From the NCBI GenBank assembly GCA_030704225.1, contig CP131915.1, positions 1,178,001 to 1,242,000 on the forward strand: a stretch of DNA of 64,000 bases. Reading direction: 5' to 3'. A model generated the notes under the pieces. It saw only the letters and a list, made by a program, of their open reading frames with translations, did no database searches and was not told the DNA's origin. Positions 35,161 through 43,905 of this stretch are shown here, one piece after another (position 1 is the first letter of the stretch; each line of letters opens with the position of its first letter). A program made the position numbers and the translations under genes. This stretch comes from Kosakonia sp. H02 (GTDB taxonomy: Bacteria > Pseudomonadota > Gammaproteobacteria > Enterobacterales > Enterobacteriaceae).

Positions 35161-36477
35161 ATGCAAGCTACAGCTACAACTTTCGACAACGAGCAGGAAA
35201 ACCCACCGGTAAACTCACGCAATAAAGTGGTCGTCGCGTCTCTGATTGGCACCGCCATCGAGTTCTTCGATTTCTATATTTATGCCACCGCAGCGGTCAT
35301 CGTTTTCCCGCATATCTTCTTCCCCCAGGGCGACCCAACGGCAGCCACGCTGCAATCACTGGCGACCTTCGCCATTGCCTTTATCGCACGTCCCATCGGC
35401 TCGGCGGTGTTCGGCCACTTTGGCGACCGCGTTGGCCGGAAAGTCACCCTCGTCGCCTCGCTGCTGACCATGGGCATTTCGACCGTCGTCATCGGCCTGC
35501 TGCCCGGTTATGAAACCATTGGCGTCATGGCGCCGCTGCTGCTGGCGCTGGCCCGTTTTGGTCAGGGTCTGGGCTTAGGCGGTGAATGGGGCGGCGCGGC
35601 GCTGCTGGCAACGGAGAACGCCCCGCCGCGTAAACGCGCGCTGTACGGATCTTTCCCGCAACTCGGCGCGCCTATCGGCTTTTTCTTTGCTAACGGCACG
35701 TTCCTGCTGCTCTCCTGGCTGTTGACCGATGAGCAGTTTATGGAGTGGGGCTGGCGCGTACCGTTTATCTTCTCTGCCGTGCTGGTGCTGATTGGCCTGT
35801 ACGTCCGCGTTTCGCTGCATGAAACGCCGGTGTTTGCCAAAGTGGCCGCCGCGAAGAAACAGGTGAAAATTCCGCTCGGTACGCTGCTGACCAAACACGT
35901 ACGCGTGACGGTGCTCGGCACCTTTATCATGCTGGCGACCTACACGCTGTTCTATATCATGACGGTCTATTCCATGACCTTCAGCACCTCGCCGCAGGGT
36001 CTTGGGCTGCCGCGCAACGAAGTATTGTGGATGTTGATGATGGCGGTCATTGGCTTCGGTGTGATGGTGCCGGTCGCGGGCCTGCTGGCAGACGCCTTTG
36101 GTCGCCGCAAGAGCATGGTTGTCATTACCTCGCTGATTATTCTCTTCGCGCTGTTCGTCTTCCCGCCGCTGCTCGGTTCCGGTAACCCGGCGCTGGTAAT
36201 GGCGTATCTGTTGATTGGTTTAAGCCTGATGGGGCTGACCTTCGGCCCGATGGGCGCGCTGTTGCCGGAACTGTTCCCGACCGAAGTGCGTTACACCGGC
36301 GCCTCTTTCTCTTATAACGTGTCGTCGATTCTTGGCGCGTCTGTGGCACCCTATATCGCCACCTGGCTGCAAGCGAACTATGGCCTGATGTACGTCGGGA
36401 TTTACCTGGCGGCGATGGCAGCGTTAACGCTGATTGCCCTGCTGCTGACCCACGAAACGAAACACCAGTCCCTGTAA
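35161..36477 (+). CDS. yhjE: MFS transporter YhjE (metabolite:H+ symporter type)
   Basis: A 438-residue major facilitator with 12 transmembrane helices, nearly identical to E. coli YhjE and related to ProP/ShiA-type symporters. The MFS loop motif GHFGDRVGRKVTL lies near 77-89, the second repeat GLLADAFGRRKSM near 307-319, and GQGLGLGGEWGGAALL near 135-150 marks the metabolite:H+ symporter subfamily. The substrate is unknown. A 273-base upstream region and a facing hairpin after the stop suggest a single-gene unit. Confidence 0.92.
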   Translation: MQATATTFDNEQENPPVNSRNKVVVASLIGTAIEFFDFYIYATAAVIVFPHIFFPQGDPTAATLQSLATFAIAFIARPIGSAVFGHFGDRVGRKVTLVASLLTMGISTVVIGLLPGYETIGVMAPLLLALARFGQGLGLGGEWGGAALLATENAPPRKRALYGSFPQLGAPIGFFFANGTFLLLSWLLTDEQFMEWGWRVPFIFSAVLVLIGLYVRVSLHETPVFAKVAAAKKQVKIPLGTLLTKHVRVTVLGTFIMLATYTLFYIMTVYSMTFSTSPQGLGLPRNEVLWMLMMAVIGFGVMVPVAGLLADAFGRRKSMVVITSLIILFALFVFPPLLGSGNPALVMAYLLIGLSLMGLTFGPMGALLPELFPTEVRYTGASFSYNVSSILGASVAPYIATWLQANYGLMYVGIYLAAMAALTLIALLLTHETKHQSL

Positions 36478-36483
36478 TCGTTA

Positions 36484-36508
36484 CCCCTCTCTCCTGCGGA
36501 GAGAGGGG
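36484..36508. terminator. Hairpin between convergent yhjE and yhjG
   Basis: CCCCTCTCTCC at 36484-36494 pairs perfectly with GGAGAGAGGGG at 36498-36508 around TGC. There is only a weak T tract, but the position between convergent genes fits a two-way terminator. Confidence 0.65.
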
Positions 36509-36517
36509 CATTTCCCG

Positions 36518-38572
36518 TTAGTGTTTCATCTGTGACAGGATTGCCTGGCACTGGTTCTCCTCGCCTTCTGACGGCGAAATCAGCGCCAGCAGTGCCGCCG
36601 CGGGCGTAACCAGCGTTGCCAGTGCGGCGGCCACCGCGCCACGGGCAATCAGCGGCCCGGCTTTCACCCCGGCCTGCGGGTTTTTAAAGCTGCCGCGCAC
36701 GTACAGCGGTGAACGCAGCGTCACAATGCGCACGCCTTTACTTTCCGGGTCAATCGTCAGATCAAGCTGTTCGGATGCCATGCTGGCAGTCCCGGTGACG
36801 TTAATCAGCGCGTTTTCCGTGTCGAAGGCAAAGATTTGCGGCCTGGCGACACCGTTAACCAGATCGAGATTGGCGGCGGCGCAGTTGACGCGCACTTCGT
36901 CATCGCCAAATAGCTGACCCACAATAAAGTTCCCGACGTTAAGGCCGAGGATTTCCATCAGGTTACGGCTCACCAGCCCGTCGTTCATCAGCAGTTTCAG
37001 GTTACCGTTACTGGTGCCCAGCAGCGCCGCGACCGAGTTACCGACGCCGCGAATATCTGCGTCACCGTTCATCTCACCCAGCGTTTTCTGCATCAGTTCC
37101 ACATCGGGCATCAGCTCTTTCAGCTTCAGCTTGCGCGCCTGAATCTCTGCCCGACCCTGCATCGGTTTTTTATCCCCTTCGAGATGAATGTTCGATGAGA
37201 TGGTGCCGCCCGCCAGACCGAATTTCAGCGGTTGCAGGCGCAGGTCAGCATTTTTCAGCAGGATGTGGGTAGAGAGATCGCTAATCGGCAGCGAGGATCC
37301 GTGTTCGATCCGGCGGCCTTTAAAGCGCACATCCGCATCCATCACGTCCCATTTGTCGGTTTCAAAACGGTCATACGGCAGCACTTTGTCCGCCGGTTGC
37401 ACCGACTTCTCGCCTTTTTTCTGTTCCGCATTTTTAGATTGCTCCGCACCTTTGCCGGAATCGACGCCAATTAGCGGCCCTAAATCGGCCAGACGAAGCT
37501 GGCGCGATTCGACATCGCCTTCCAGTTTCGGGCGCGGTTTGCCGGTGGAATAGGTCAGCGTGCCGTGAATATCGCTCTCGCCGATATGGCCGTTAAAGTT
37601 GCGATAATCAAACACCGAGCCTTTTTCGTTGTTGATTTTCGCCACCAGATGGCCGTCGGTTTCAAACGGCGGCGTATCGGGCAACAGCACGCCGGTTAAA
37701 TCGTACAACTCGCCCAGCGAATCGCCGCCGAACTTCAGTTGTAAATCAACACCGCCCATGTTCATCGGGTCGTTGACCGTGCCGACAAACGCCACGCGGG
37801 TATTGCCGGAGCGGAAATCCGCCTGCACCGGGAATGGCGTGCTTTCACTGCGTAGCGCCAGCATGCCGCCAATTTTCCCGTCACCGGAAAGCGGCTGGCC
37901 GTTGTAGCGCCCTTTTGCCTTCAGGCCGAAGACGTAATCCCCGGCTTTGGTTTTGTCATTACTTTTGCCCGTCACTTCGCTAAAGGGCAGCGGTTTACCC
38001 AGCGGATCGACCATGATTTCGATATCGGCGCGGCTGACCGCATCATCAATGGCAATGCGCCCACGATCGAAGAGGATGTTATCGAGACGGAATGACCAGG
38101 CGGAAGGTTTGGCGTTCGGATCTTTGTTCTCATCGCCCGCGAGGGTAAAGGTCCAGTTGTTGAGTTTTTCCGAGCGGCGAATCAGCCTGGCATCCGGCTG
38201 TTGCAGTTTGATCCACGGCAGGTAAACGGTTTTGGTGAACAGTGCCAGCGGGGCAAGCGTGGCTTCAACGCGCGGCAGGTGCACCATGGTTATCTCATCG
38301 ATCCCCGGCGGGTTGCCAAGAATAATATCGTCGGCGTGAACATGCGGCCACGGGATCCAGCTGCGCCAGCCGGTTTCCTCTTTTTGCCGCTCCCACACCA
38401 CGCCCAAATCGCCGCGTATGGCGAACGGACGATTCAGTTCGGTGGAGACTTTTTCATTAATGGTGGGTTTCAGGCGGTTCCAGTCAAATGTCGCAATGAT
38501 GACGATGGCAACCACGATGATTAACAACAGCGTCGCGAAGACAGCCGTGAGCGCTTTACTCGTTTTTGTCAT
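36518..38572 (-). CDS. yhjG: AsmA-family protein YhjG
   Basis: A 684-residue AsmA-like protein, close to E. coli YhjG in size. One N-terminal membrane anchor (residues about 8-28, LLLIIVVAIVIIATF) is followed by a large periplasmic beta-rich region with the AsmA N-terminal segment RPFAIRGDLGVVW and the C-terminal AsmA domain (LKLKELMPDVELMQKTLGEMNGDADIRG onward). AsmA-like proteins are linked to phospholipid transport to the outer membrane and envelope homeostasis; YhjG has no firm role. It lies just downstream of pdeH on the same strand, 67 bases from it. Confidence 0.92.
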   Translation of the reverse strand: MTKTSKALTAVFATLLLIIVVAIVIIATFDWNRLKPTINEKVSTELNRPFAIRGDLGVVWERQKEETGWRSWIPWPHVHADDIILGNPPGIDEITMVHLPRVEATLAPLALFTKTVYLPWIKLQQPDARLIRRSEKLNNWTFTLAGDENKDPNAKPSAWSFRLDNILFDRGRIAIDDAVSRADIEIMVDPLGKPLPFSEVTGKSNDKTKAGDYVFGLKAKGRYNGQPLSGDGKIGGMLALRSESTPFPVQADFRSGNTRVAFVGTVNDPMNMGGVDLQLKFGGDSLGELYDLTGVLLPDTPPFETDGHLVAKINNEKGSVFDYRNFNGHIGESDIHGTLTYSTGKPRPKLEGDVESRQLRLADLGPLIGVDSGKGAEQSKNAEQKKGEKSVQPADKVLPYDRFETDKWDVMDADVRFKGRRIEHGSSLPISDLSTHILLKNADLRLQPLKFGLAGGTISSNIHLEGDKKPMQGRAEIQARKLKLKELMPDVELMQKTLGEMNGDADIRGVGNSVAALLGTSNGNLKLLMNDGLVSRNLMEILGLNVGNFIVGQLFGDDEVRVNCAAANLDLVNGVARPQIFAFDTENALINVTGTASMASEQLDLTIDPESKGVRIVTLRSPLYVRGSFKNPQAGVKAGPLIARGAVAAALATLVTPAAALLALISPSEGEENQCQAILSQMKH

Positions 38573-38639
38573 TGTTCTGCCTTTCCTTTAATGCCTTACC
38601 TCTCATAAAGATAGTAGAGCCTGACGGAAAGGGGAGCGG

Positions 38640-39410
38640 CTAAAGTTTGAGCGTGACTTGTGCGAGGTTACTTAAAGGAACCGGACGGGAGAGAAAATAG
38701 CCCTGCGCCGCGTATGCCGGTGAGTTTTGCACATCGCGCCACTCTTCAAGGGTTTCGACCCCTTCGACAATGACGCCCTGGCAGTAGTGATTCATCAATT
38801 GCAGCAGCAGCGTGAACAAATTTTGCCCTTCCGGCGTCTTGCGCAGCATGATAAACAGGTCGCGCGCCACTTTGATGTAGTCATAGCGTACTTCGCTCAG
38901 CGCCGAGAAATTCGCCATGCCGGTGCCAAAATCATCCAGCCACAGCGGGCCGATTTCGCTGATGGAGGCAAAGGTGGAGTCCTGCGGTAAACGGATATGC
39001 TCCACCAGTTCAAAGCGGATCCACGCCAGCGAGTCGACCAGCGCCATCAGTTCGCTATTCTGGCGCATTGCAAGCAGCGTCGGCCCATCGACATTCACCG
39101 AAGCCAGCACACTATTTTTGGTAAAAAAATCTTTCTGTTCGGCCAGTAGCGTGAGTTGCTCGTTAATCACGTCGACGCGCTGGCGCACCGCCACTTCGCT
39201 GAAGTAACGATCCGGGGCAATCCGTTTTTCGGGTTCAGAAGGGTGAGTCACCACGGTTAACAGTTCAATCGCCATCAGACGGCCATCGGTTTTGTAGATC
39301 GGCTGATAAGTATAAGCACGCTCACATTGCAGCCAATAACGATGCTCCTGCAAGCTTTCCATGCTCGCGTGTGGAATGCTTAGCGGCGGGTTGACCTGCT
39401 GTAACTTCAT
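38640..39410 (-). CDS. pdeH: Cyclic-di-GMP phosphodiesterase PdeH (YhjH)
   Basis: A 256-residue stand-alone EAL-domain phosphodiesterase that converts c-di-GMP to pGpG, keeping levels low during swimming and relieving YcgR braking of flagella. The signature is Glu49-Leu-Leu, with the metal/catalytic motif DDFGTG at 159-164 and EGVE at 216-219, so the enzyme should be active. A near-perfect FliA (sigma-28) promoter lies about 50 bases upstream at 39458-39484, as known for E. coli yhjH, linking it to the flagellar cascade. It opposes cellulose synthesis encoded downstream. Confidence 0.95.
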   Translation of the reverse strand: MKLQQVNPPLSIPHASMESLQEHRYWLQCERAYTYQPIYKTDGRLMAIELLTVVTHPSEPEKRIAPDRYFSEVAVRQRVDVINEQLTLLAEQKDFFTKNSVLASVNVDGPTLLAMRQNSELMALVDSLAWIRFELVEHIRLPQDSTFASISEIGPLWLDDFGTGMANFSALSEVRYDYIKVARDLFIMLRKTPEGQNLFTLLLQLMNHYCQGVIVEGVETLEEWRDVQNSPAYAAQGYFLSRPVPLSNLAQVTLKL

Positions 39411-39457
39411 TTCTGCTGTCCTGTCGATGGGATGACCTGGATGAACTCGTCACAGGG

Positions 39458-39484
39458 TTATCGGCGCATGTTCAGATAACTTTA
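39458..39484 (-). promoter_or_regulatory. Sigma-28 (FliA) promoter of pdeH
   Basis: On the minus strand: TAAAGTTA, 11 bases, GCCGATAA. This matches the flagellar class-3 consensus (TAAAGTTT-N11-GCCGATAA) at all but one position and sits about 50 bases upstream of the pdeH ATG. Confidence 0.88.
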
Positions 39485-39559
39485 CGTCCCGGCGAAGCGC
39501 AAAAATAAAAACCAGGGCGACGGAATCTGCGCGTAATACGCTTTAGCTCAAAAAAATAC

Positions 39560-39574
39560 TGGAACGATGTTTTA
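39560..39574. promoter_or_regulatory. Candidate KdgR operator upstream of kdgK
   Basis: TGGAACGATGTTTTA resembles the KdgR palindrome TGAAAC-N2-TGTTTCA with two mismatches and lies 66 bases upstream of the kdgK ATG. KdgR is known to repress kdgK in enterics; the match itself is from memory of the consensus. Confidence 0.45.
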
Positions 39575-39640
39575 ATATGGTTGACCACGCATCACCCACA
39601 TCGCACACTACCGTTAATTTATCTGATTCAGGTTACGAAT

Positions 39641-40570
39641 ATGTCCAGGAAAATTGCCGTTATCGGCGAATGCATGATCGAACTGTCGCAAAAAGGCGCT
39701 GAAGTTAACCGTGGCTTTGGCGGCGACACGCTGAACACCTCTGTTTATATCGCCCGCCAGGTCAAGCCGTCTGCGCTCTCTGTTCACTATGTGACGGCGC
39801 TGGGCACCGACAATTTCAGCCAGCAGATGCTGGACGCCTGGCAGAGTGAAAACGTTGATACCAGCCTGACTCAACGCATGGAAAACCGCCTGCCGGGGCT
39901 GTATTACATCGAAACCGACAGCACTGGCGAGCGCACCTTCTATTACTGGCGTAATGAAGCGGCGGCGAAGTTCTGGCTGGAGAGCGAGCAGTCTGCGATG
40001 ATTTGTGAACAACTGGCGGGCTTTGATTATCTCTACCTGAGCGGTATCAGCCTGGCGATTTTAAGCCCTGGCAGCCGCGCTAAGCTGCTGGCGCTGTTAA
40101 AAGCGTGCCGCGCCAACGGCGGCAAAGTGATTTTTGACAACAACTACCGTCCGCGCTTGTGGGCGAGCAAAGAAGAGACCCGCGACGTTTATCAGCAGAT
40201 GCTGGCCTGCACCGATATCGCTTTCCTGACGCTGGACGATGAAGATCTGCTGTGGGGCGAGAAGCCAGTGGAAGAAGTTATCGAGCGTACCCAACGCGCA
40301 GGCGTTAAAGAAGTGGTGATTAAACGCGGCGCAGACTCCTGCCTGGTCGCGATCGCCGGTGAAGCGGTGGTTGAAGTCCCGGCGGTGAAACTGCCGAAAG
40401 AGAAAGTGATTGATACTACCGCTGCGGGCGACTCCTTCAGCGCCGGTTACCTTGCCGTGCGCCTGACCGGCGGCGATGCCACCGAAGCCGCCAAACGCGG
40501 CCACTTAACTGCCAGCACCGTTATCCAGTATCGCGGCGCGATTATCCCGCGCGAGGCAATGCCGGAGTAA
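39641..40570 (+). CDS. kdgK: 2-dehydro-3-deoxygluconokinase
   Basis: A 309-residue PfkB-family sugar kinase, the same length as E. coli KdgK, which phosphorylates KDG to KDPG in hexuronate and pectin breakdown. The N-terminal GGDTLNTSVYIARQ is the substrate side; the C-terminal PfkB signature DTTAAGDSFSAGYLAVRL holds the catalytic Asp. The ATG at 39641 matches E. coli; an upstream in-frame ATG adds 20 unrelated residues. It is divergent from pdeH and followed by REP units. Confidence 0.96.
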   Translation: MSRKIAVIGECMIELSQKGAEVNRGFGGDTLNTSVYIARQVKPSALSVHYVTALGTDNFSQQMLDAWQSENVDTSLTQRMENRLPGLYYIETDSTGERTFYYWRNEAAAKFWLESEQSAMICEQLAGFDYLYLSGISLAILSPGSRAKLLALLKACRANGGKVIFDNNYRPRLWASKEETRDVYQQMLACTDIAFLTLDDEDLLWGEKPVEEVIERTQRAGVKEVVIKRGADSCLVAIAGEAVVEVPAVKLPKEKVIDTTAAGDSFSAGYLAVRLTGGDATEAAKRGHLTASTVIQYRGAIIPREAMPE

Positions 40571-40585
40571 CGTAGTACAGCGGCT

Positions 40586-40688
40586 ATGCCGGGTGGCGGC
40601 GTTGCCTTACCCGGCCTACAAAGTATGCAATATCAATAAATTGCGAATTCATTCCGTAGGCCTGATAAGCGAAGCGCCATCAGGCAGC
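40586..40688. repeat. Two REP units between kdgK and yhjJ
   Basis: One unit at 40586-40619 (ATGCCGGGTGGCGGCGTTGC... ending CCCGGCCTAC) and an opposite one at 40656-40688 (GTAGGCCTGATAAGCGAAGC...) are separated by 36 AT-rich bases. They form a BIME just before a terminator. Confidence 0.87.
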
Positions 40689-40706
40689 AGGTTTGTCATC
40701 AGTCTC

Positions 40707-40736
40707 AACCCTCTCCTTTCACGAAGAGGGTTTTTT
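40707..40736. terminator. Terminator between convergent kdgK and yhjJ
   Basis: AACCCTCT at 40707-40714 pairs with AGAGGGTT around a 10-base loop and is followed by a run of T on the plus strand. Confidence 0.75.
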
Positions 40737-40740
40737 AGCG

Positions 40741-42234
40741 TCACTGCTGCGGCGGGATATCCGACACATCCGGGCGCACATCATCCGTGCTGGTAGCGGC
40801 AGGTGCGGCGTCCGTCGGCTTCATTACCGCATCCCACGTCGCCTGCAAATCCTGCATGTTATGTTCCGGTTCGCCTTTCGGTTGCAGCAACACCAGCGTC
40901 ATATCCTGCGACAACTGCTGGTGCAGATCCTGGTTCAACATTTCCGGCGTCAGGTTGGCTAAAAAGCGCTGGCGCAGCTTTTGATACTGTTCCGGCGCAA
41001 TATCCACCACCTGGTTTTGCAACGCGCGCATCCGCTGGCTAATCAGGATATCCGTATCGGCGCGCGCGTAGGTGGCAAACAGCTTCTGCAATTCAAGGGA
41101 TTTCTGCGCAATCAGCGCCTTAACTTCCTCTTCCGGCAGGCCTTTTTCACGCACCTTCGCCAGTTCACGGGCGATCACACCGGTATTGGCATTGAGTTTA
41201 TCGGTCGGGGAATCGACATTAATCGCGCACTGCGCACGCTGGAACAGCACCCGGCAATCAAAGCCGAGGCCAATCTCTTTAGCGTTGTTTTTGTTGAGAT
41301 TCTGCTGAATATGCCAGAACAGCGCTTCGCGGGCTAAATCCGCTCGCCAGTAGCGTTCAAGCTCGGCGGATTCGCGAATCGGCTGCCAGGCGGAATCCCA
41401 CATAATCGACAGACGATCCTGATTTACCGCTTCGGTCATCAGGCTCACCGGCTGGTGCGGCAGCGGTGAAAGCGTGGCGACCGGCGTTGGCGTCTGGCGT
41501 TTGCCTTTCAACTCGCCAAAGGTTTTATTGATTTGCTCAGCGACGGCGCGGCTGTCCACATTCCCGACCACAATCAGCGTCATGGCGTCCGGCGTGTACC
41601 ATTTTTCGTAGAAGGCCTTCAACTGCGCGGCATCCACCGGCTCTTTCATCTCTCCGGCCGGATCGTGACCCAGCAGCGGCGAGCCTTTCAGGCGATAACG
41701 CCACCAGTTATCTTTGGTGTCGCCAGGCCAGGTGGCGACCATATCGTTACTGCCCAGCGCATGGTTCACCGTTTCCGGCGTAATGGTTAATTTCCCGGTC
41801 GCATCCGCCAGATAGACCATCGCTTCTTTCAGCAAATCGCTGCGGTTGTTCGGCAGGCTAAGGTTGTAAAGCGTGTATTCGTAGGAGACCAGCGCTGGCG
41901 GTAGCGGGCGTTTCGGGTCAATCCCTTGTTGCCAGAGTGAACGCACCTGAGCTGGTTCAAGACGACCGCTGTGGGTCAGCGCAACACGGGGAATAAAGTG
42001 GCTGTAACCGCTCTGCTGCGTACTTTCGGTGAGCGAGCCGGTATCAATCGACAGACGAATTTCAATGCGATCGCTGGGGCGCTGCGGGGTGGCGAGAACT
42101 TGCCACTGAAAACCATTCGACAGCGTCCCTTGTTGCCAGGCCGGATCGGGCTGGAGCGCATCTGCCTGCACATAACTGGCCGCTGCCAACATCAGCAAAC
42201 CGCCCGTTAACAATCGTATTTTTGTGCCCTGCAT
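40741..42234 (-). CDS. yhjJ: M16 peptidase-like protein YhjJ (catalytically degenerate)
   Basis: A 497-residue exported protein like E. coli YhjJ. Residues 1-24 form a signal peptide (ASYVQA), so it is periplasmic. The fold is of the M16 (insulinase/pitrilysin) family, but the zinc motif HxxEH is replaced by His79-Phe-Ile-Pro-Arg83, so it cannot bind zinc in the usual way. The second-lobe region MTLIVVGNVDSRAVAEQINKTFGELKG is kept. It may be a non-catalytic binding partner; its role is unknown. It lies downstream of dctA on the same strand, with 218 bases between. Confidence 0.9.
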   Translation of the reverse strand: MQGTKIRLLTGGLLMLAAASYVQADALQPDPAWQQGTLSNGFQWQVLATPQRPSDRIEIRLSIDTGSLTESTQQSGYSHFIPRVALTHSGRLEPAQVRSLWQQGIDPKRPLPPALVSYEYTLYNLSLPNNRSDLLKEAMVYLADATGKLTITPETVNHALGSNDMVATWPGDTKDNWWRYRLKGSPLLGHDPAGEMKEPVDAAQLKAFYEKWYTPDAMTLIVVGNVDSRAVAEQINKTFGELKGKRQTPTPVATLSPLPHQPVSLMTEAVNQDRLSIMWDSAWQPIRESAELERYWRADLAREALFWHIQQNLNKNNAKEIGLGFDCRVLFQRAQCAINVDSPTDKLNANTGVIARELAKVREKGLPEEEVKALIAQKSLELQKLFATYARADTDILISQRMRALQNQVVDIAPEQYQKLRQRFLANLTPEMLNQDLHQQLSQDMTLVLLQPKGEPEHNMQDLQATWDAVMKPTDAAPAATSTDDVRPDVSDIPPQQ

Positions 42235-42452
42235 GAGAACCCCTAATCAACATTCCTGGTTAAAAAGTATGCCCGCCTAAAGGAGGCTGAAGAGACATAA
42301 AACACTTCGCTTTTAGACCGCAGGAAACGCAAAACGTCACATTGCGAAGTGAATTATGCCGAAAATTCATCATGAACTGTGACGCAAGCCAAAGGGGTAA
42401 TTATGCTTAGCTGCCCGGAGTCAAACAAGAGACTACGGGCATAAGTCGTGAA

Positions 42453-43739
42453 TTACGAAGAAATTCCGGGTGTTTTAACGGTCTCAGCACGATTATCCAG
42501 CACACTGACCAGCTGTTTTTGATCCAACTCTTTCACCCATTTCGCCACCACGATGGTCGCGACACCGTTGCCTACCAGGTTAGTCAACGCACGGGCTTCA
42601 GACATAAAACGGTCAATACCGAGGATCAGCGCCAGCCCCGCCACCGGCAGGTGGCCCACCGCAGAAAGCGTCGCCGCCAGCACAATAAACCCGCTGCCAG
42701 TCACCCCGGCTGCGCCTTTCGACGACAGCAACAGCACCACCAGCAACGTTATCTGGTGAACAATATCCATATGGCTATTGGTCGCCTGGGCGATAAACAC
42801 CGCCGCCATGGTCAGATAAATGGACGTGCCATCAAGGTTGAAAGAGTAACCGGTGGGAATAACCAGCCCGACCACCGATTTGCGACAACCCAGGCGCTCC
42901 ATCTTTTCCAGCATACGCGGCAGCGCAGATTCGGAAGAGGACGTGCCCAGCACAATCAGCAGTTCTTCGCGGATATAGCGGATAAATTTAAAGATATTGA
43001 AACCCGTAACGCGGGCAATTGTCCCCAACACCACCACCACGAACAGAATACAGGTGATATAGAAGCAAATAATCAACTGACCTAACTGTACCAGCGTGCC
43101 GACGCCGTATTTGCCGATGGTAAAGGCCATCGCGCCGAACGCGCCAATTGGGGCAAGGCGCATGATCATGTTGATAATGCCGAAAATCACCTGCGAGAAG
43201 CTTTCAATCACGTTGAAAATCAACTGGCCTTTGTGACCAAGACGGTGCAGCGCGAAGCCAAACAGCACCGCAAACAGCAGCACTTGCAGGATATTGCCGC
43301 TGGCGAATGCGCCAATAACGCTGGCCGGGATCACATCAAGAAGGAAGTCGGTTACCCCCTGCGACTGCGCCTGTTCGGCATAGACCGCCACCGCTTTGGC
43401 ATCAAGCGTGGCAGGATCGACGTTCATCCCCGCGCCGGGTTGCACCACGTTGACAATAATCAGGCCGATAATCAGCGCCAGCGTACTGACAACTTCAAAA
43501 TAGAGCAGTGCCACCGCGCCGGTACGACCCACGGCTTTCATGCTTTCCATACCGGCAATACCGGTCACCACCGTACAAAAAATGACGGGCGCGATAATCA
43601 TCTTGATGAGCTTCACGAAGCCGTCACCAAGGGGTTTCATCTGCGCCCCGAGTTCAGGATAGAAATGGCCAAGCAGAATACCGATGGCGATCGCTGTCAG
43701 AACCTGAAAGTAGAGACTTTTAAACAGGGAGGTTTTCAT
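42453..43739 (-). CDS. dctA: C4-dicarboxylate:H+ symporter DctA
   Basis: A 428-residue transporter of the DAACS/GltPh fold, the same length as E. coli DctA. It imports succinate, fumarate, malate and aspartate aerobically. The serine-rich re-entrant loop VLGTSSSESALPRM is near 270-283 and the substrate-site segments GYSFNLDGTSIYL and SKGAAGVTGSGF follow. In E. coli dctA is induced by DcuSR and activated by CRP; only a poor CRP-like site is visible upstream. A 166-base region separates it from yhjK. Confidence 0.96.
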   Translation of the reverse strand: MKTSLFKSLYFQVLTAIAIGILLGHFYPELGAQMKPLGDGFVKLIKMIIAPVIFCTVVTGIAGMESMKAVGRTGAVALLYFEVVSTLALIIGLIIVNVVQPGAGMNVDPATLDAKAVAVYAEQAQSQGVTDFLLDVIPASVIGAFASGNILQVLLFAVLFGFALHRLGHKGQLIFNVIESFSQVIFGIINMIMRLAPIGAFGAMAFTIGKYGVGTLVQLGQLIICFYITCILFVVVVLGTIARVTGFNIFKFIRYIREELLIVLGTSSSESALPRMLEKMERLGCRKSVVGLVIPTGYSFNLDGTSIYLTMAAVFIAQATNSHMDIVHQITLLVVLLLSSKGAAGVTGSGFIVLAATLSAVGHLPVAGLALILGIDRFMSEARALTNLVGNGVATIVVAKWVKELDQKQLVSVLDNRAETVKTPGISS

Positions 43740-43905
43740 AGGGTGTCCTTGAGATTAAACCTCAGGCTTTGTAGGGTTTTCGGTTAGCCTGCGGATTAAA
43801 AATAACACCCGTCCAACATGACAGAAATGTACTTACAGCAATTCAGAAACAATAATGCTAAGAACTTTGAGCTGACTCGCACAATCCCGTAATAAAGTAA
43901 CTATT

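Noticed and set aside
43869..43887. CRP site upstream of dctA
   Set aside because: TGTGC-N6-GCTCA matches both half-sites poorly and lies about 140 bases from the start, so I did not annotate it.
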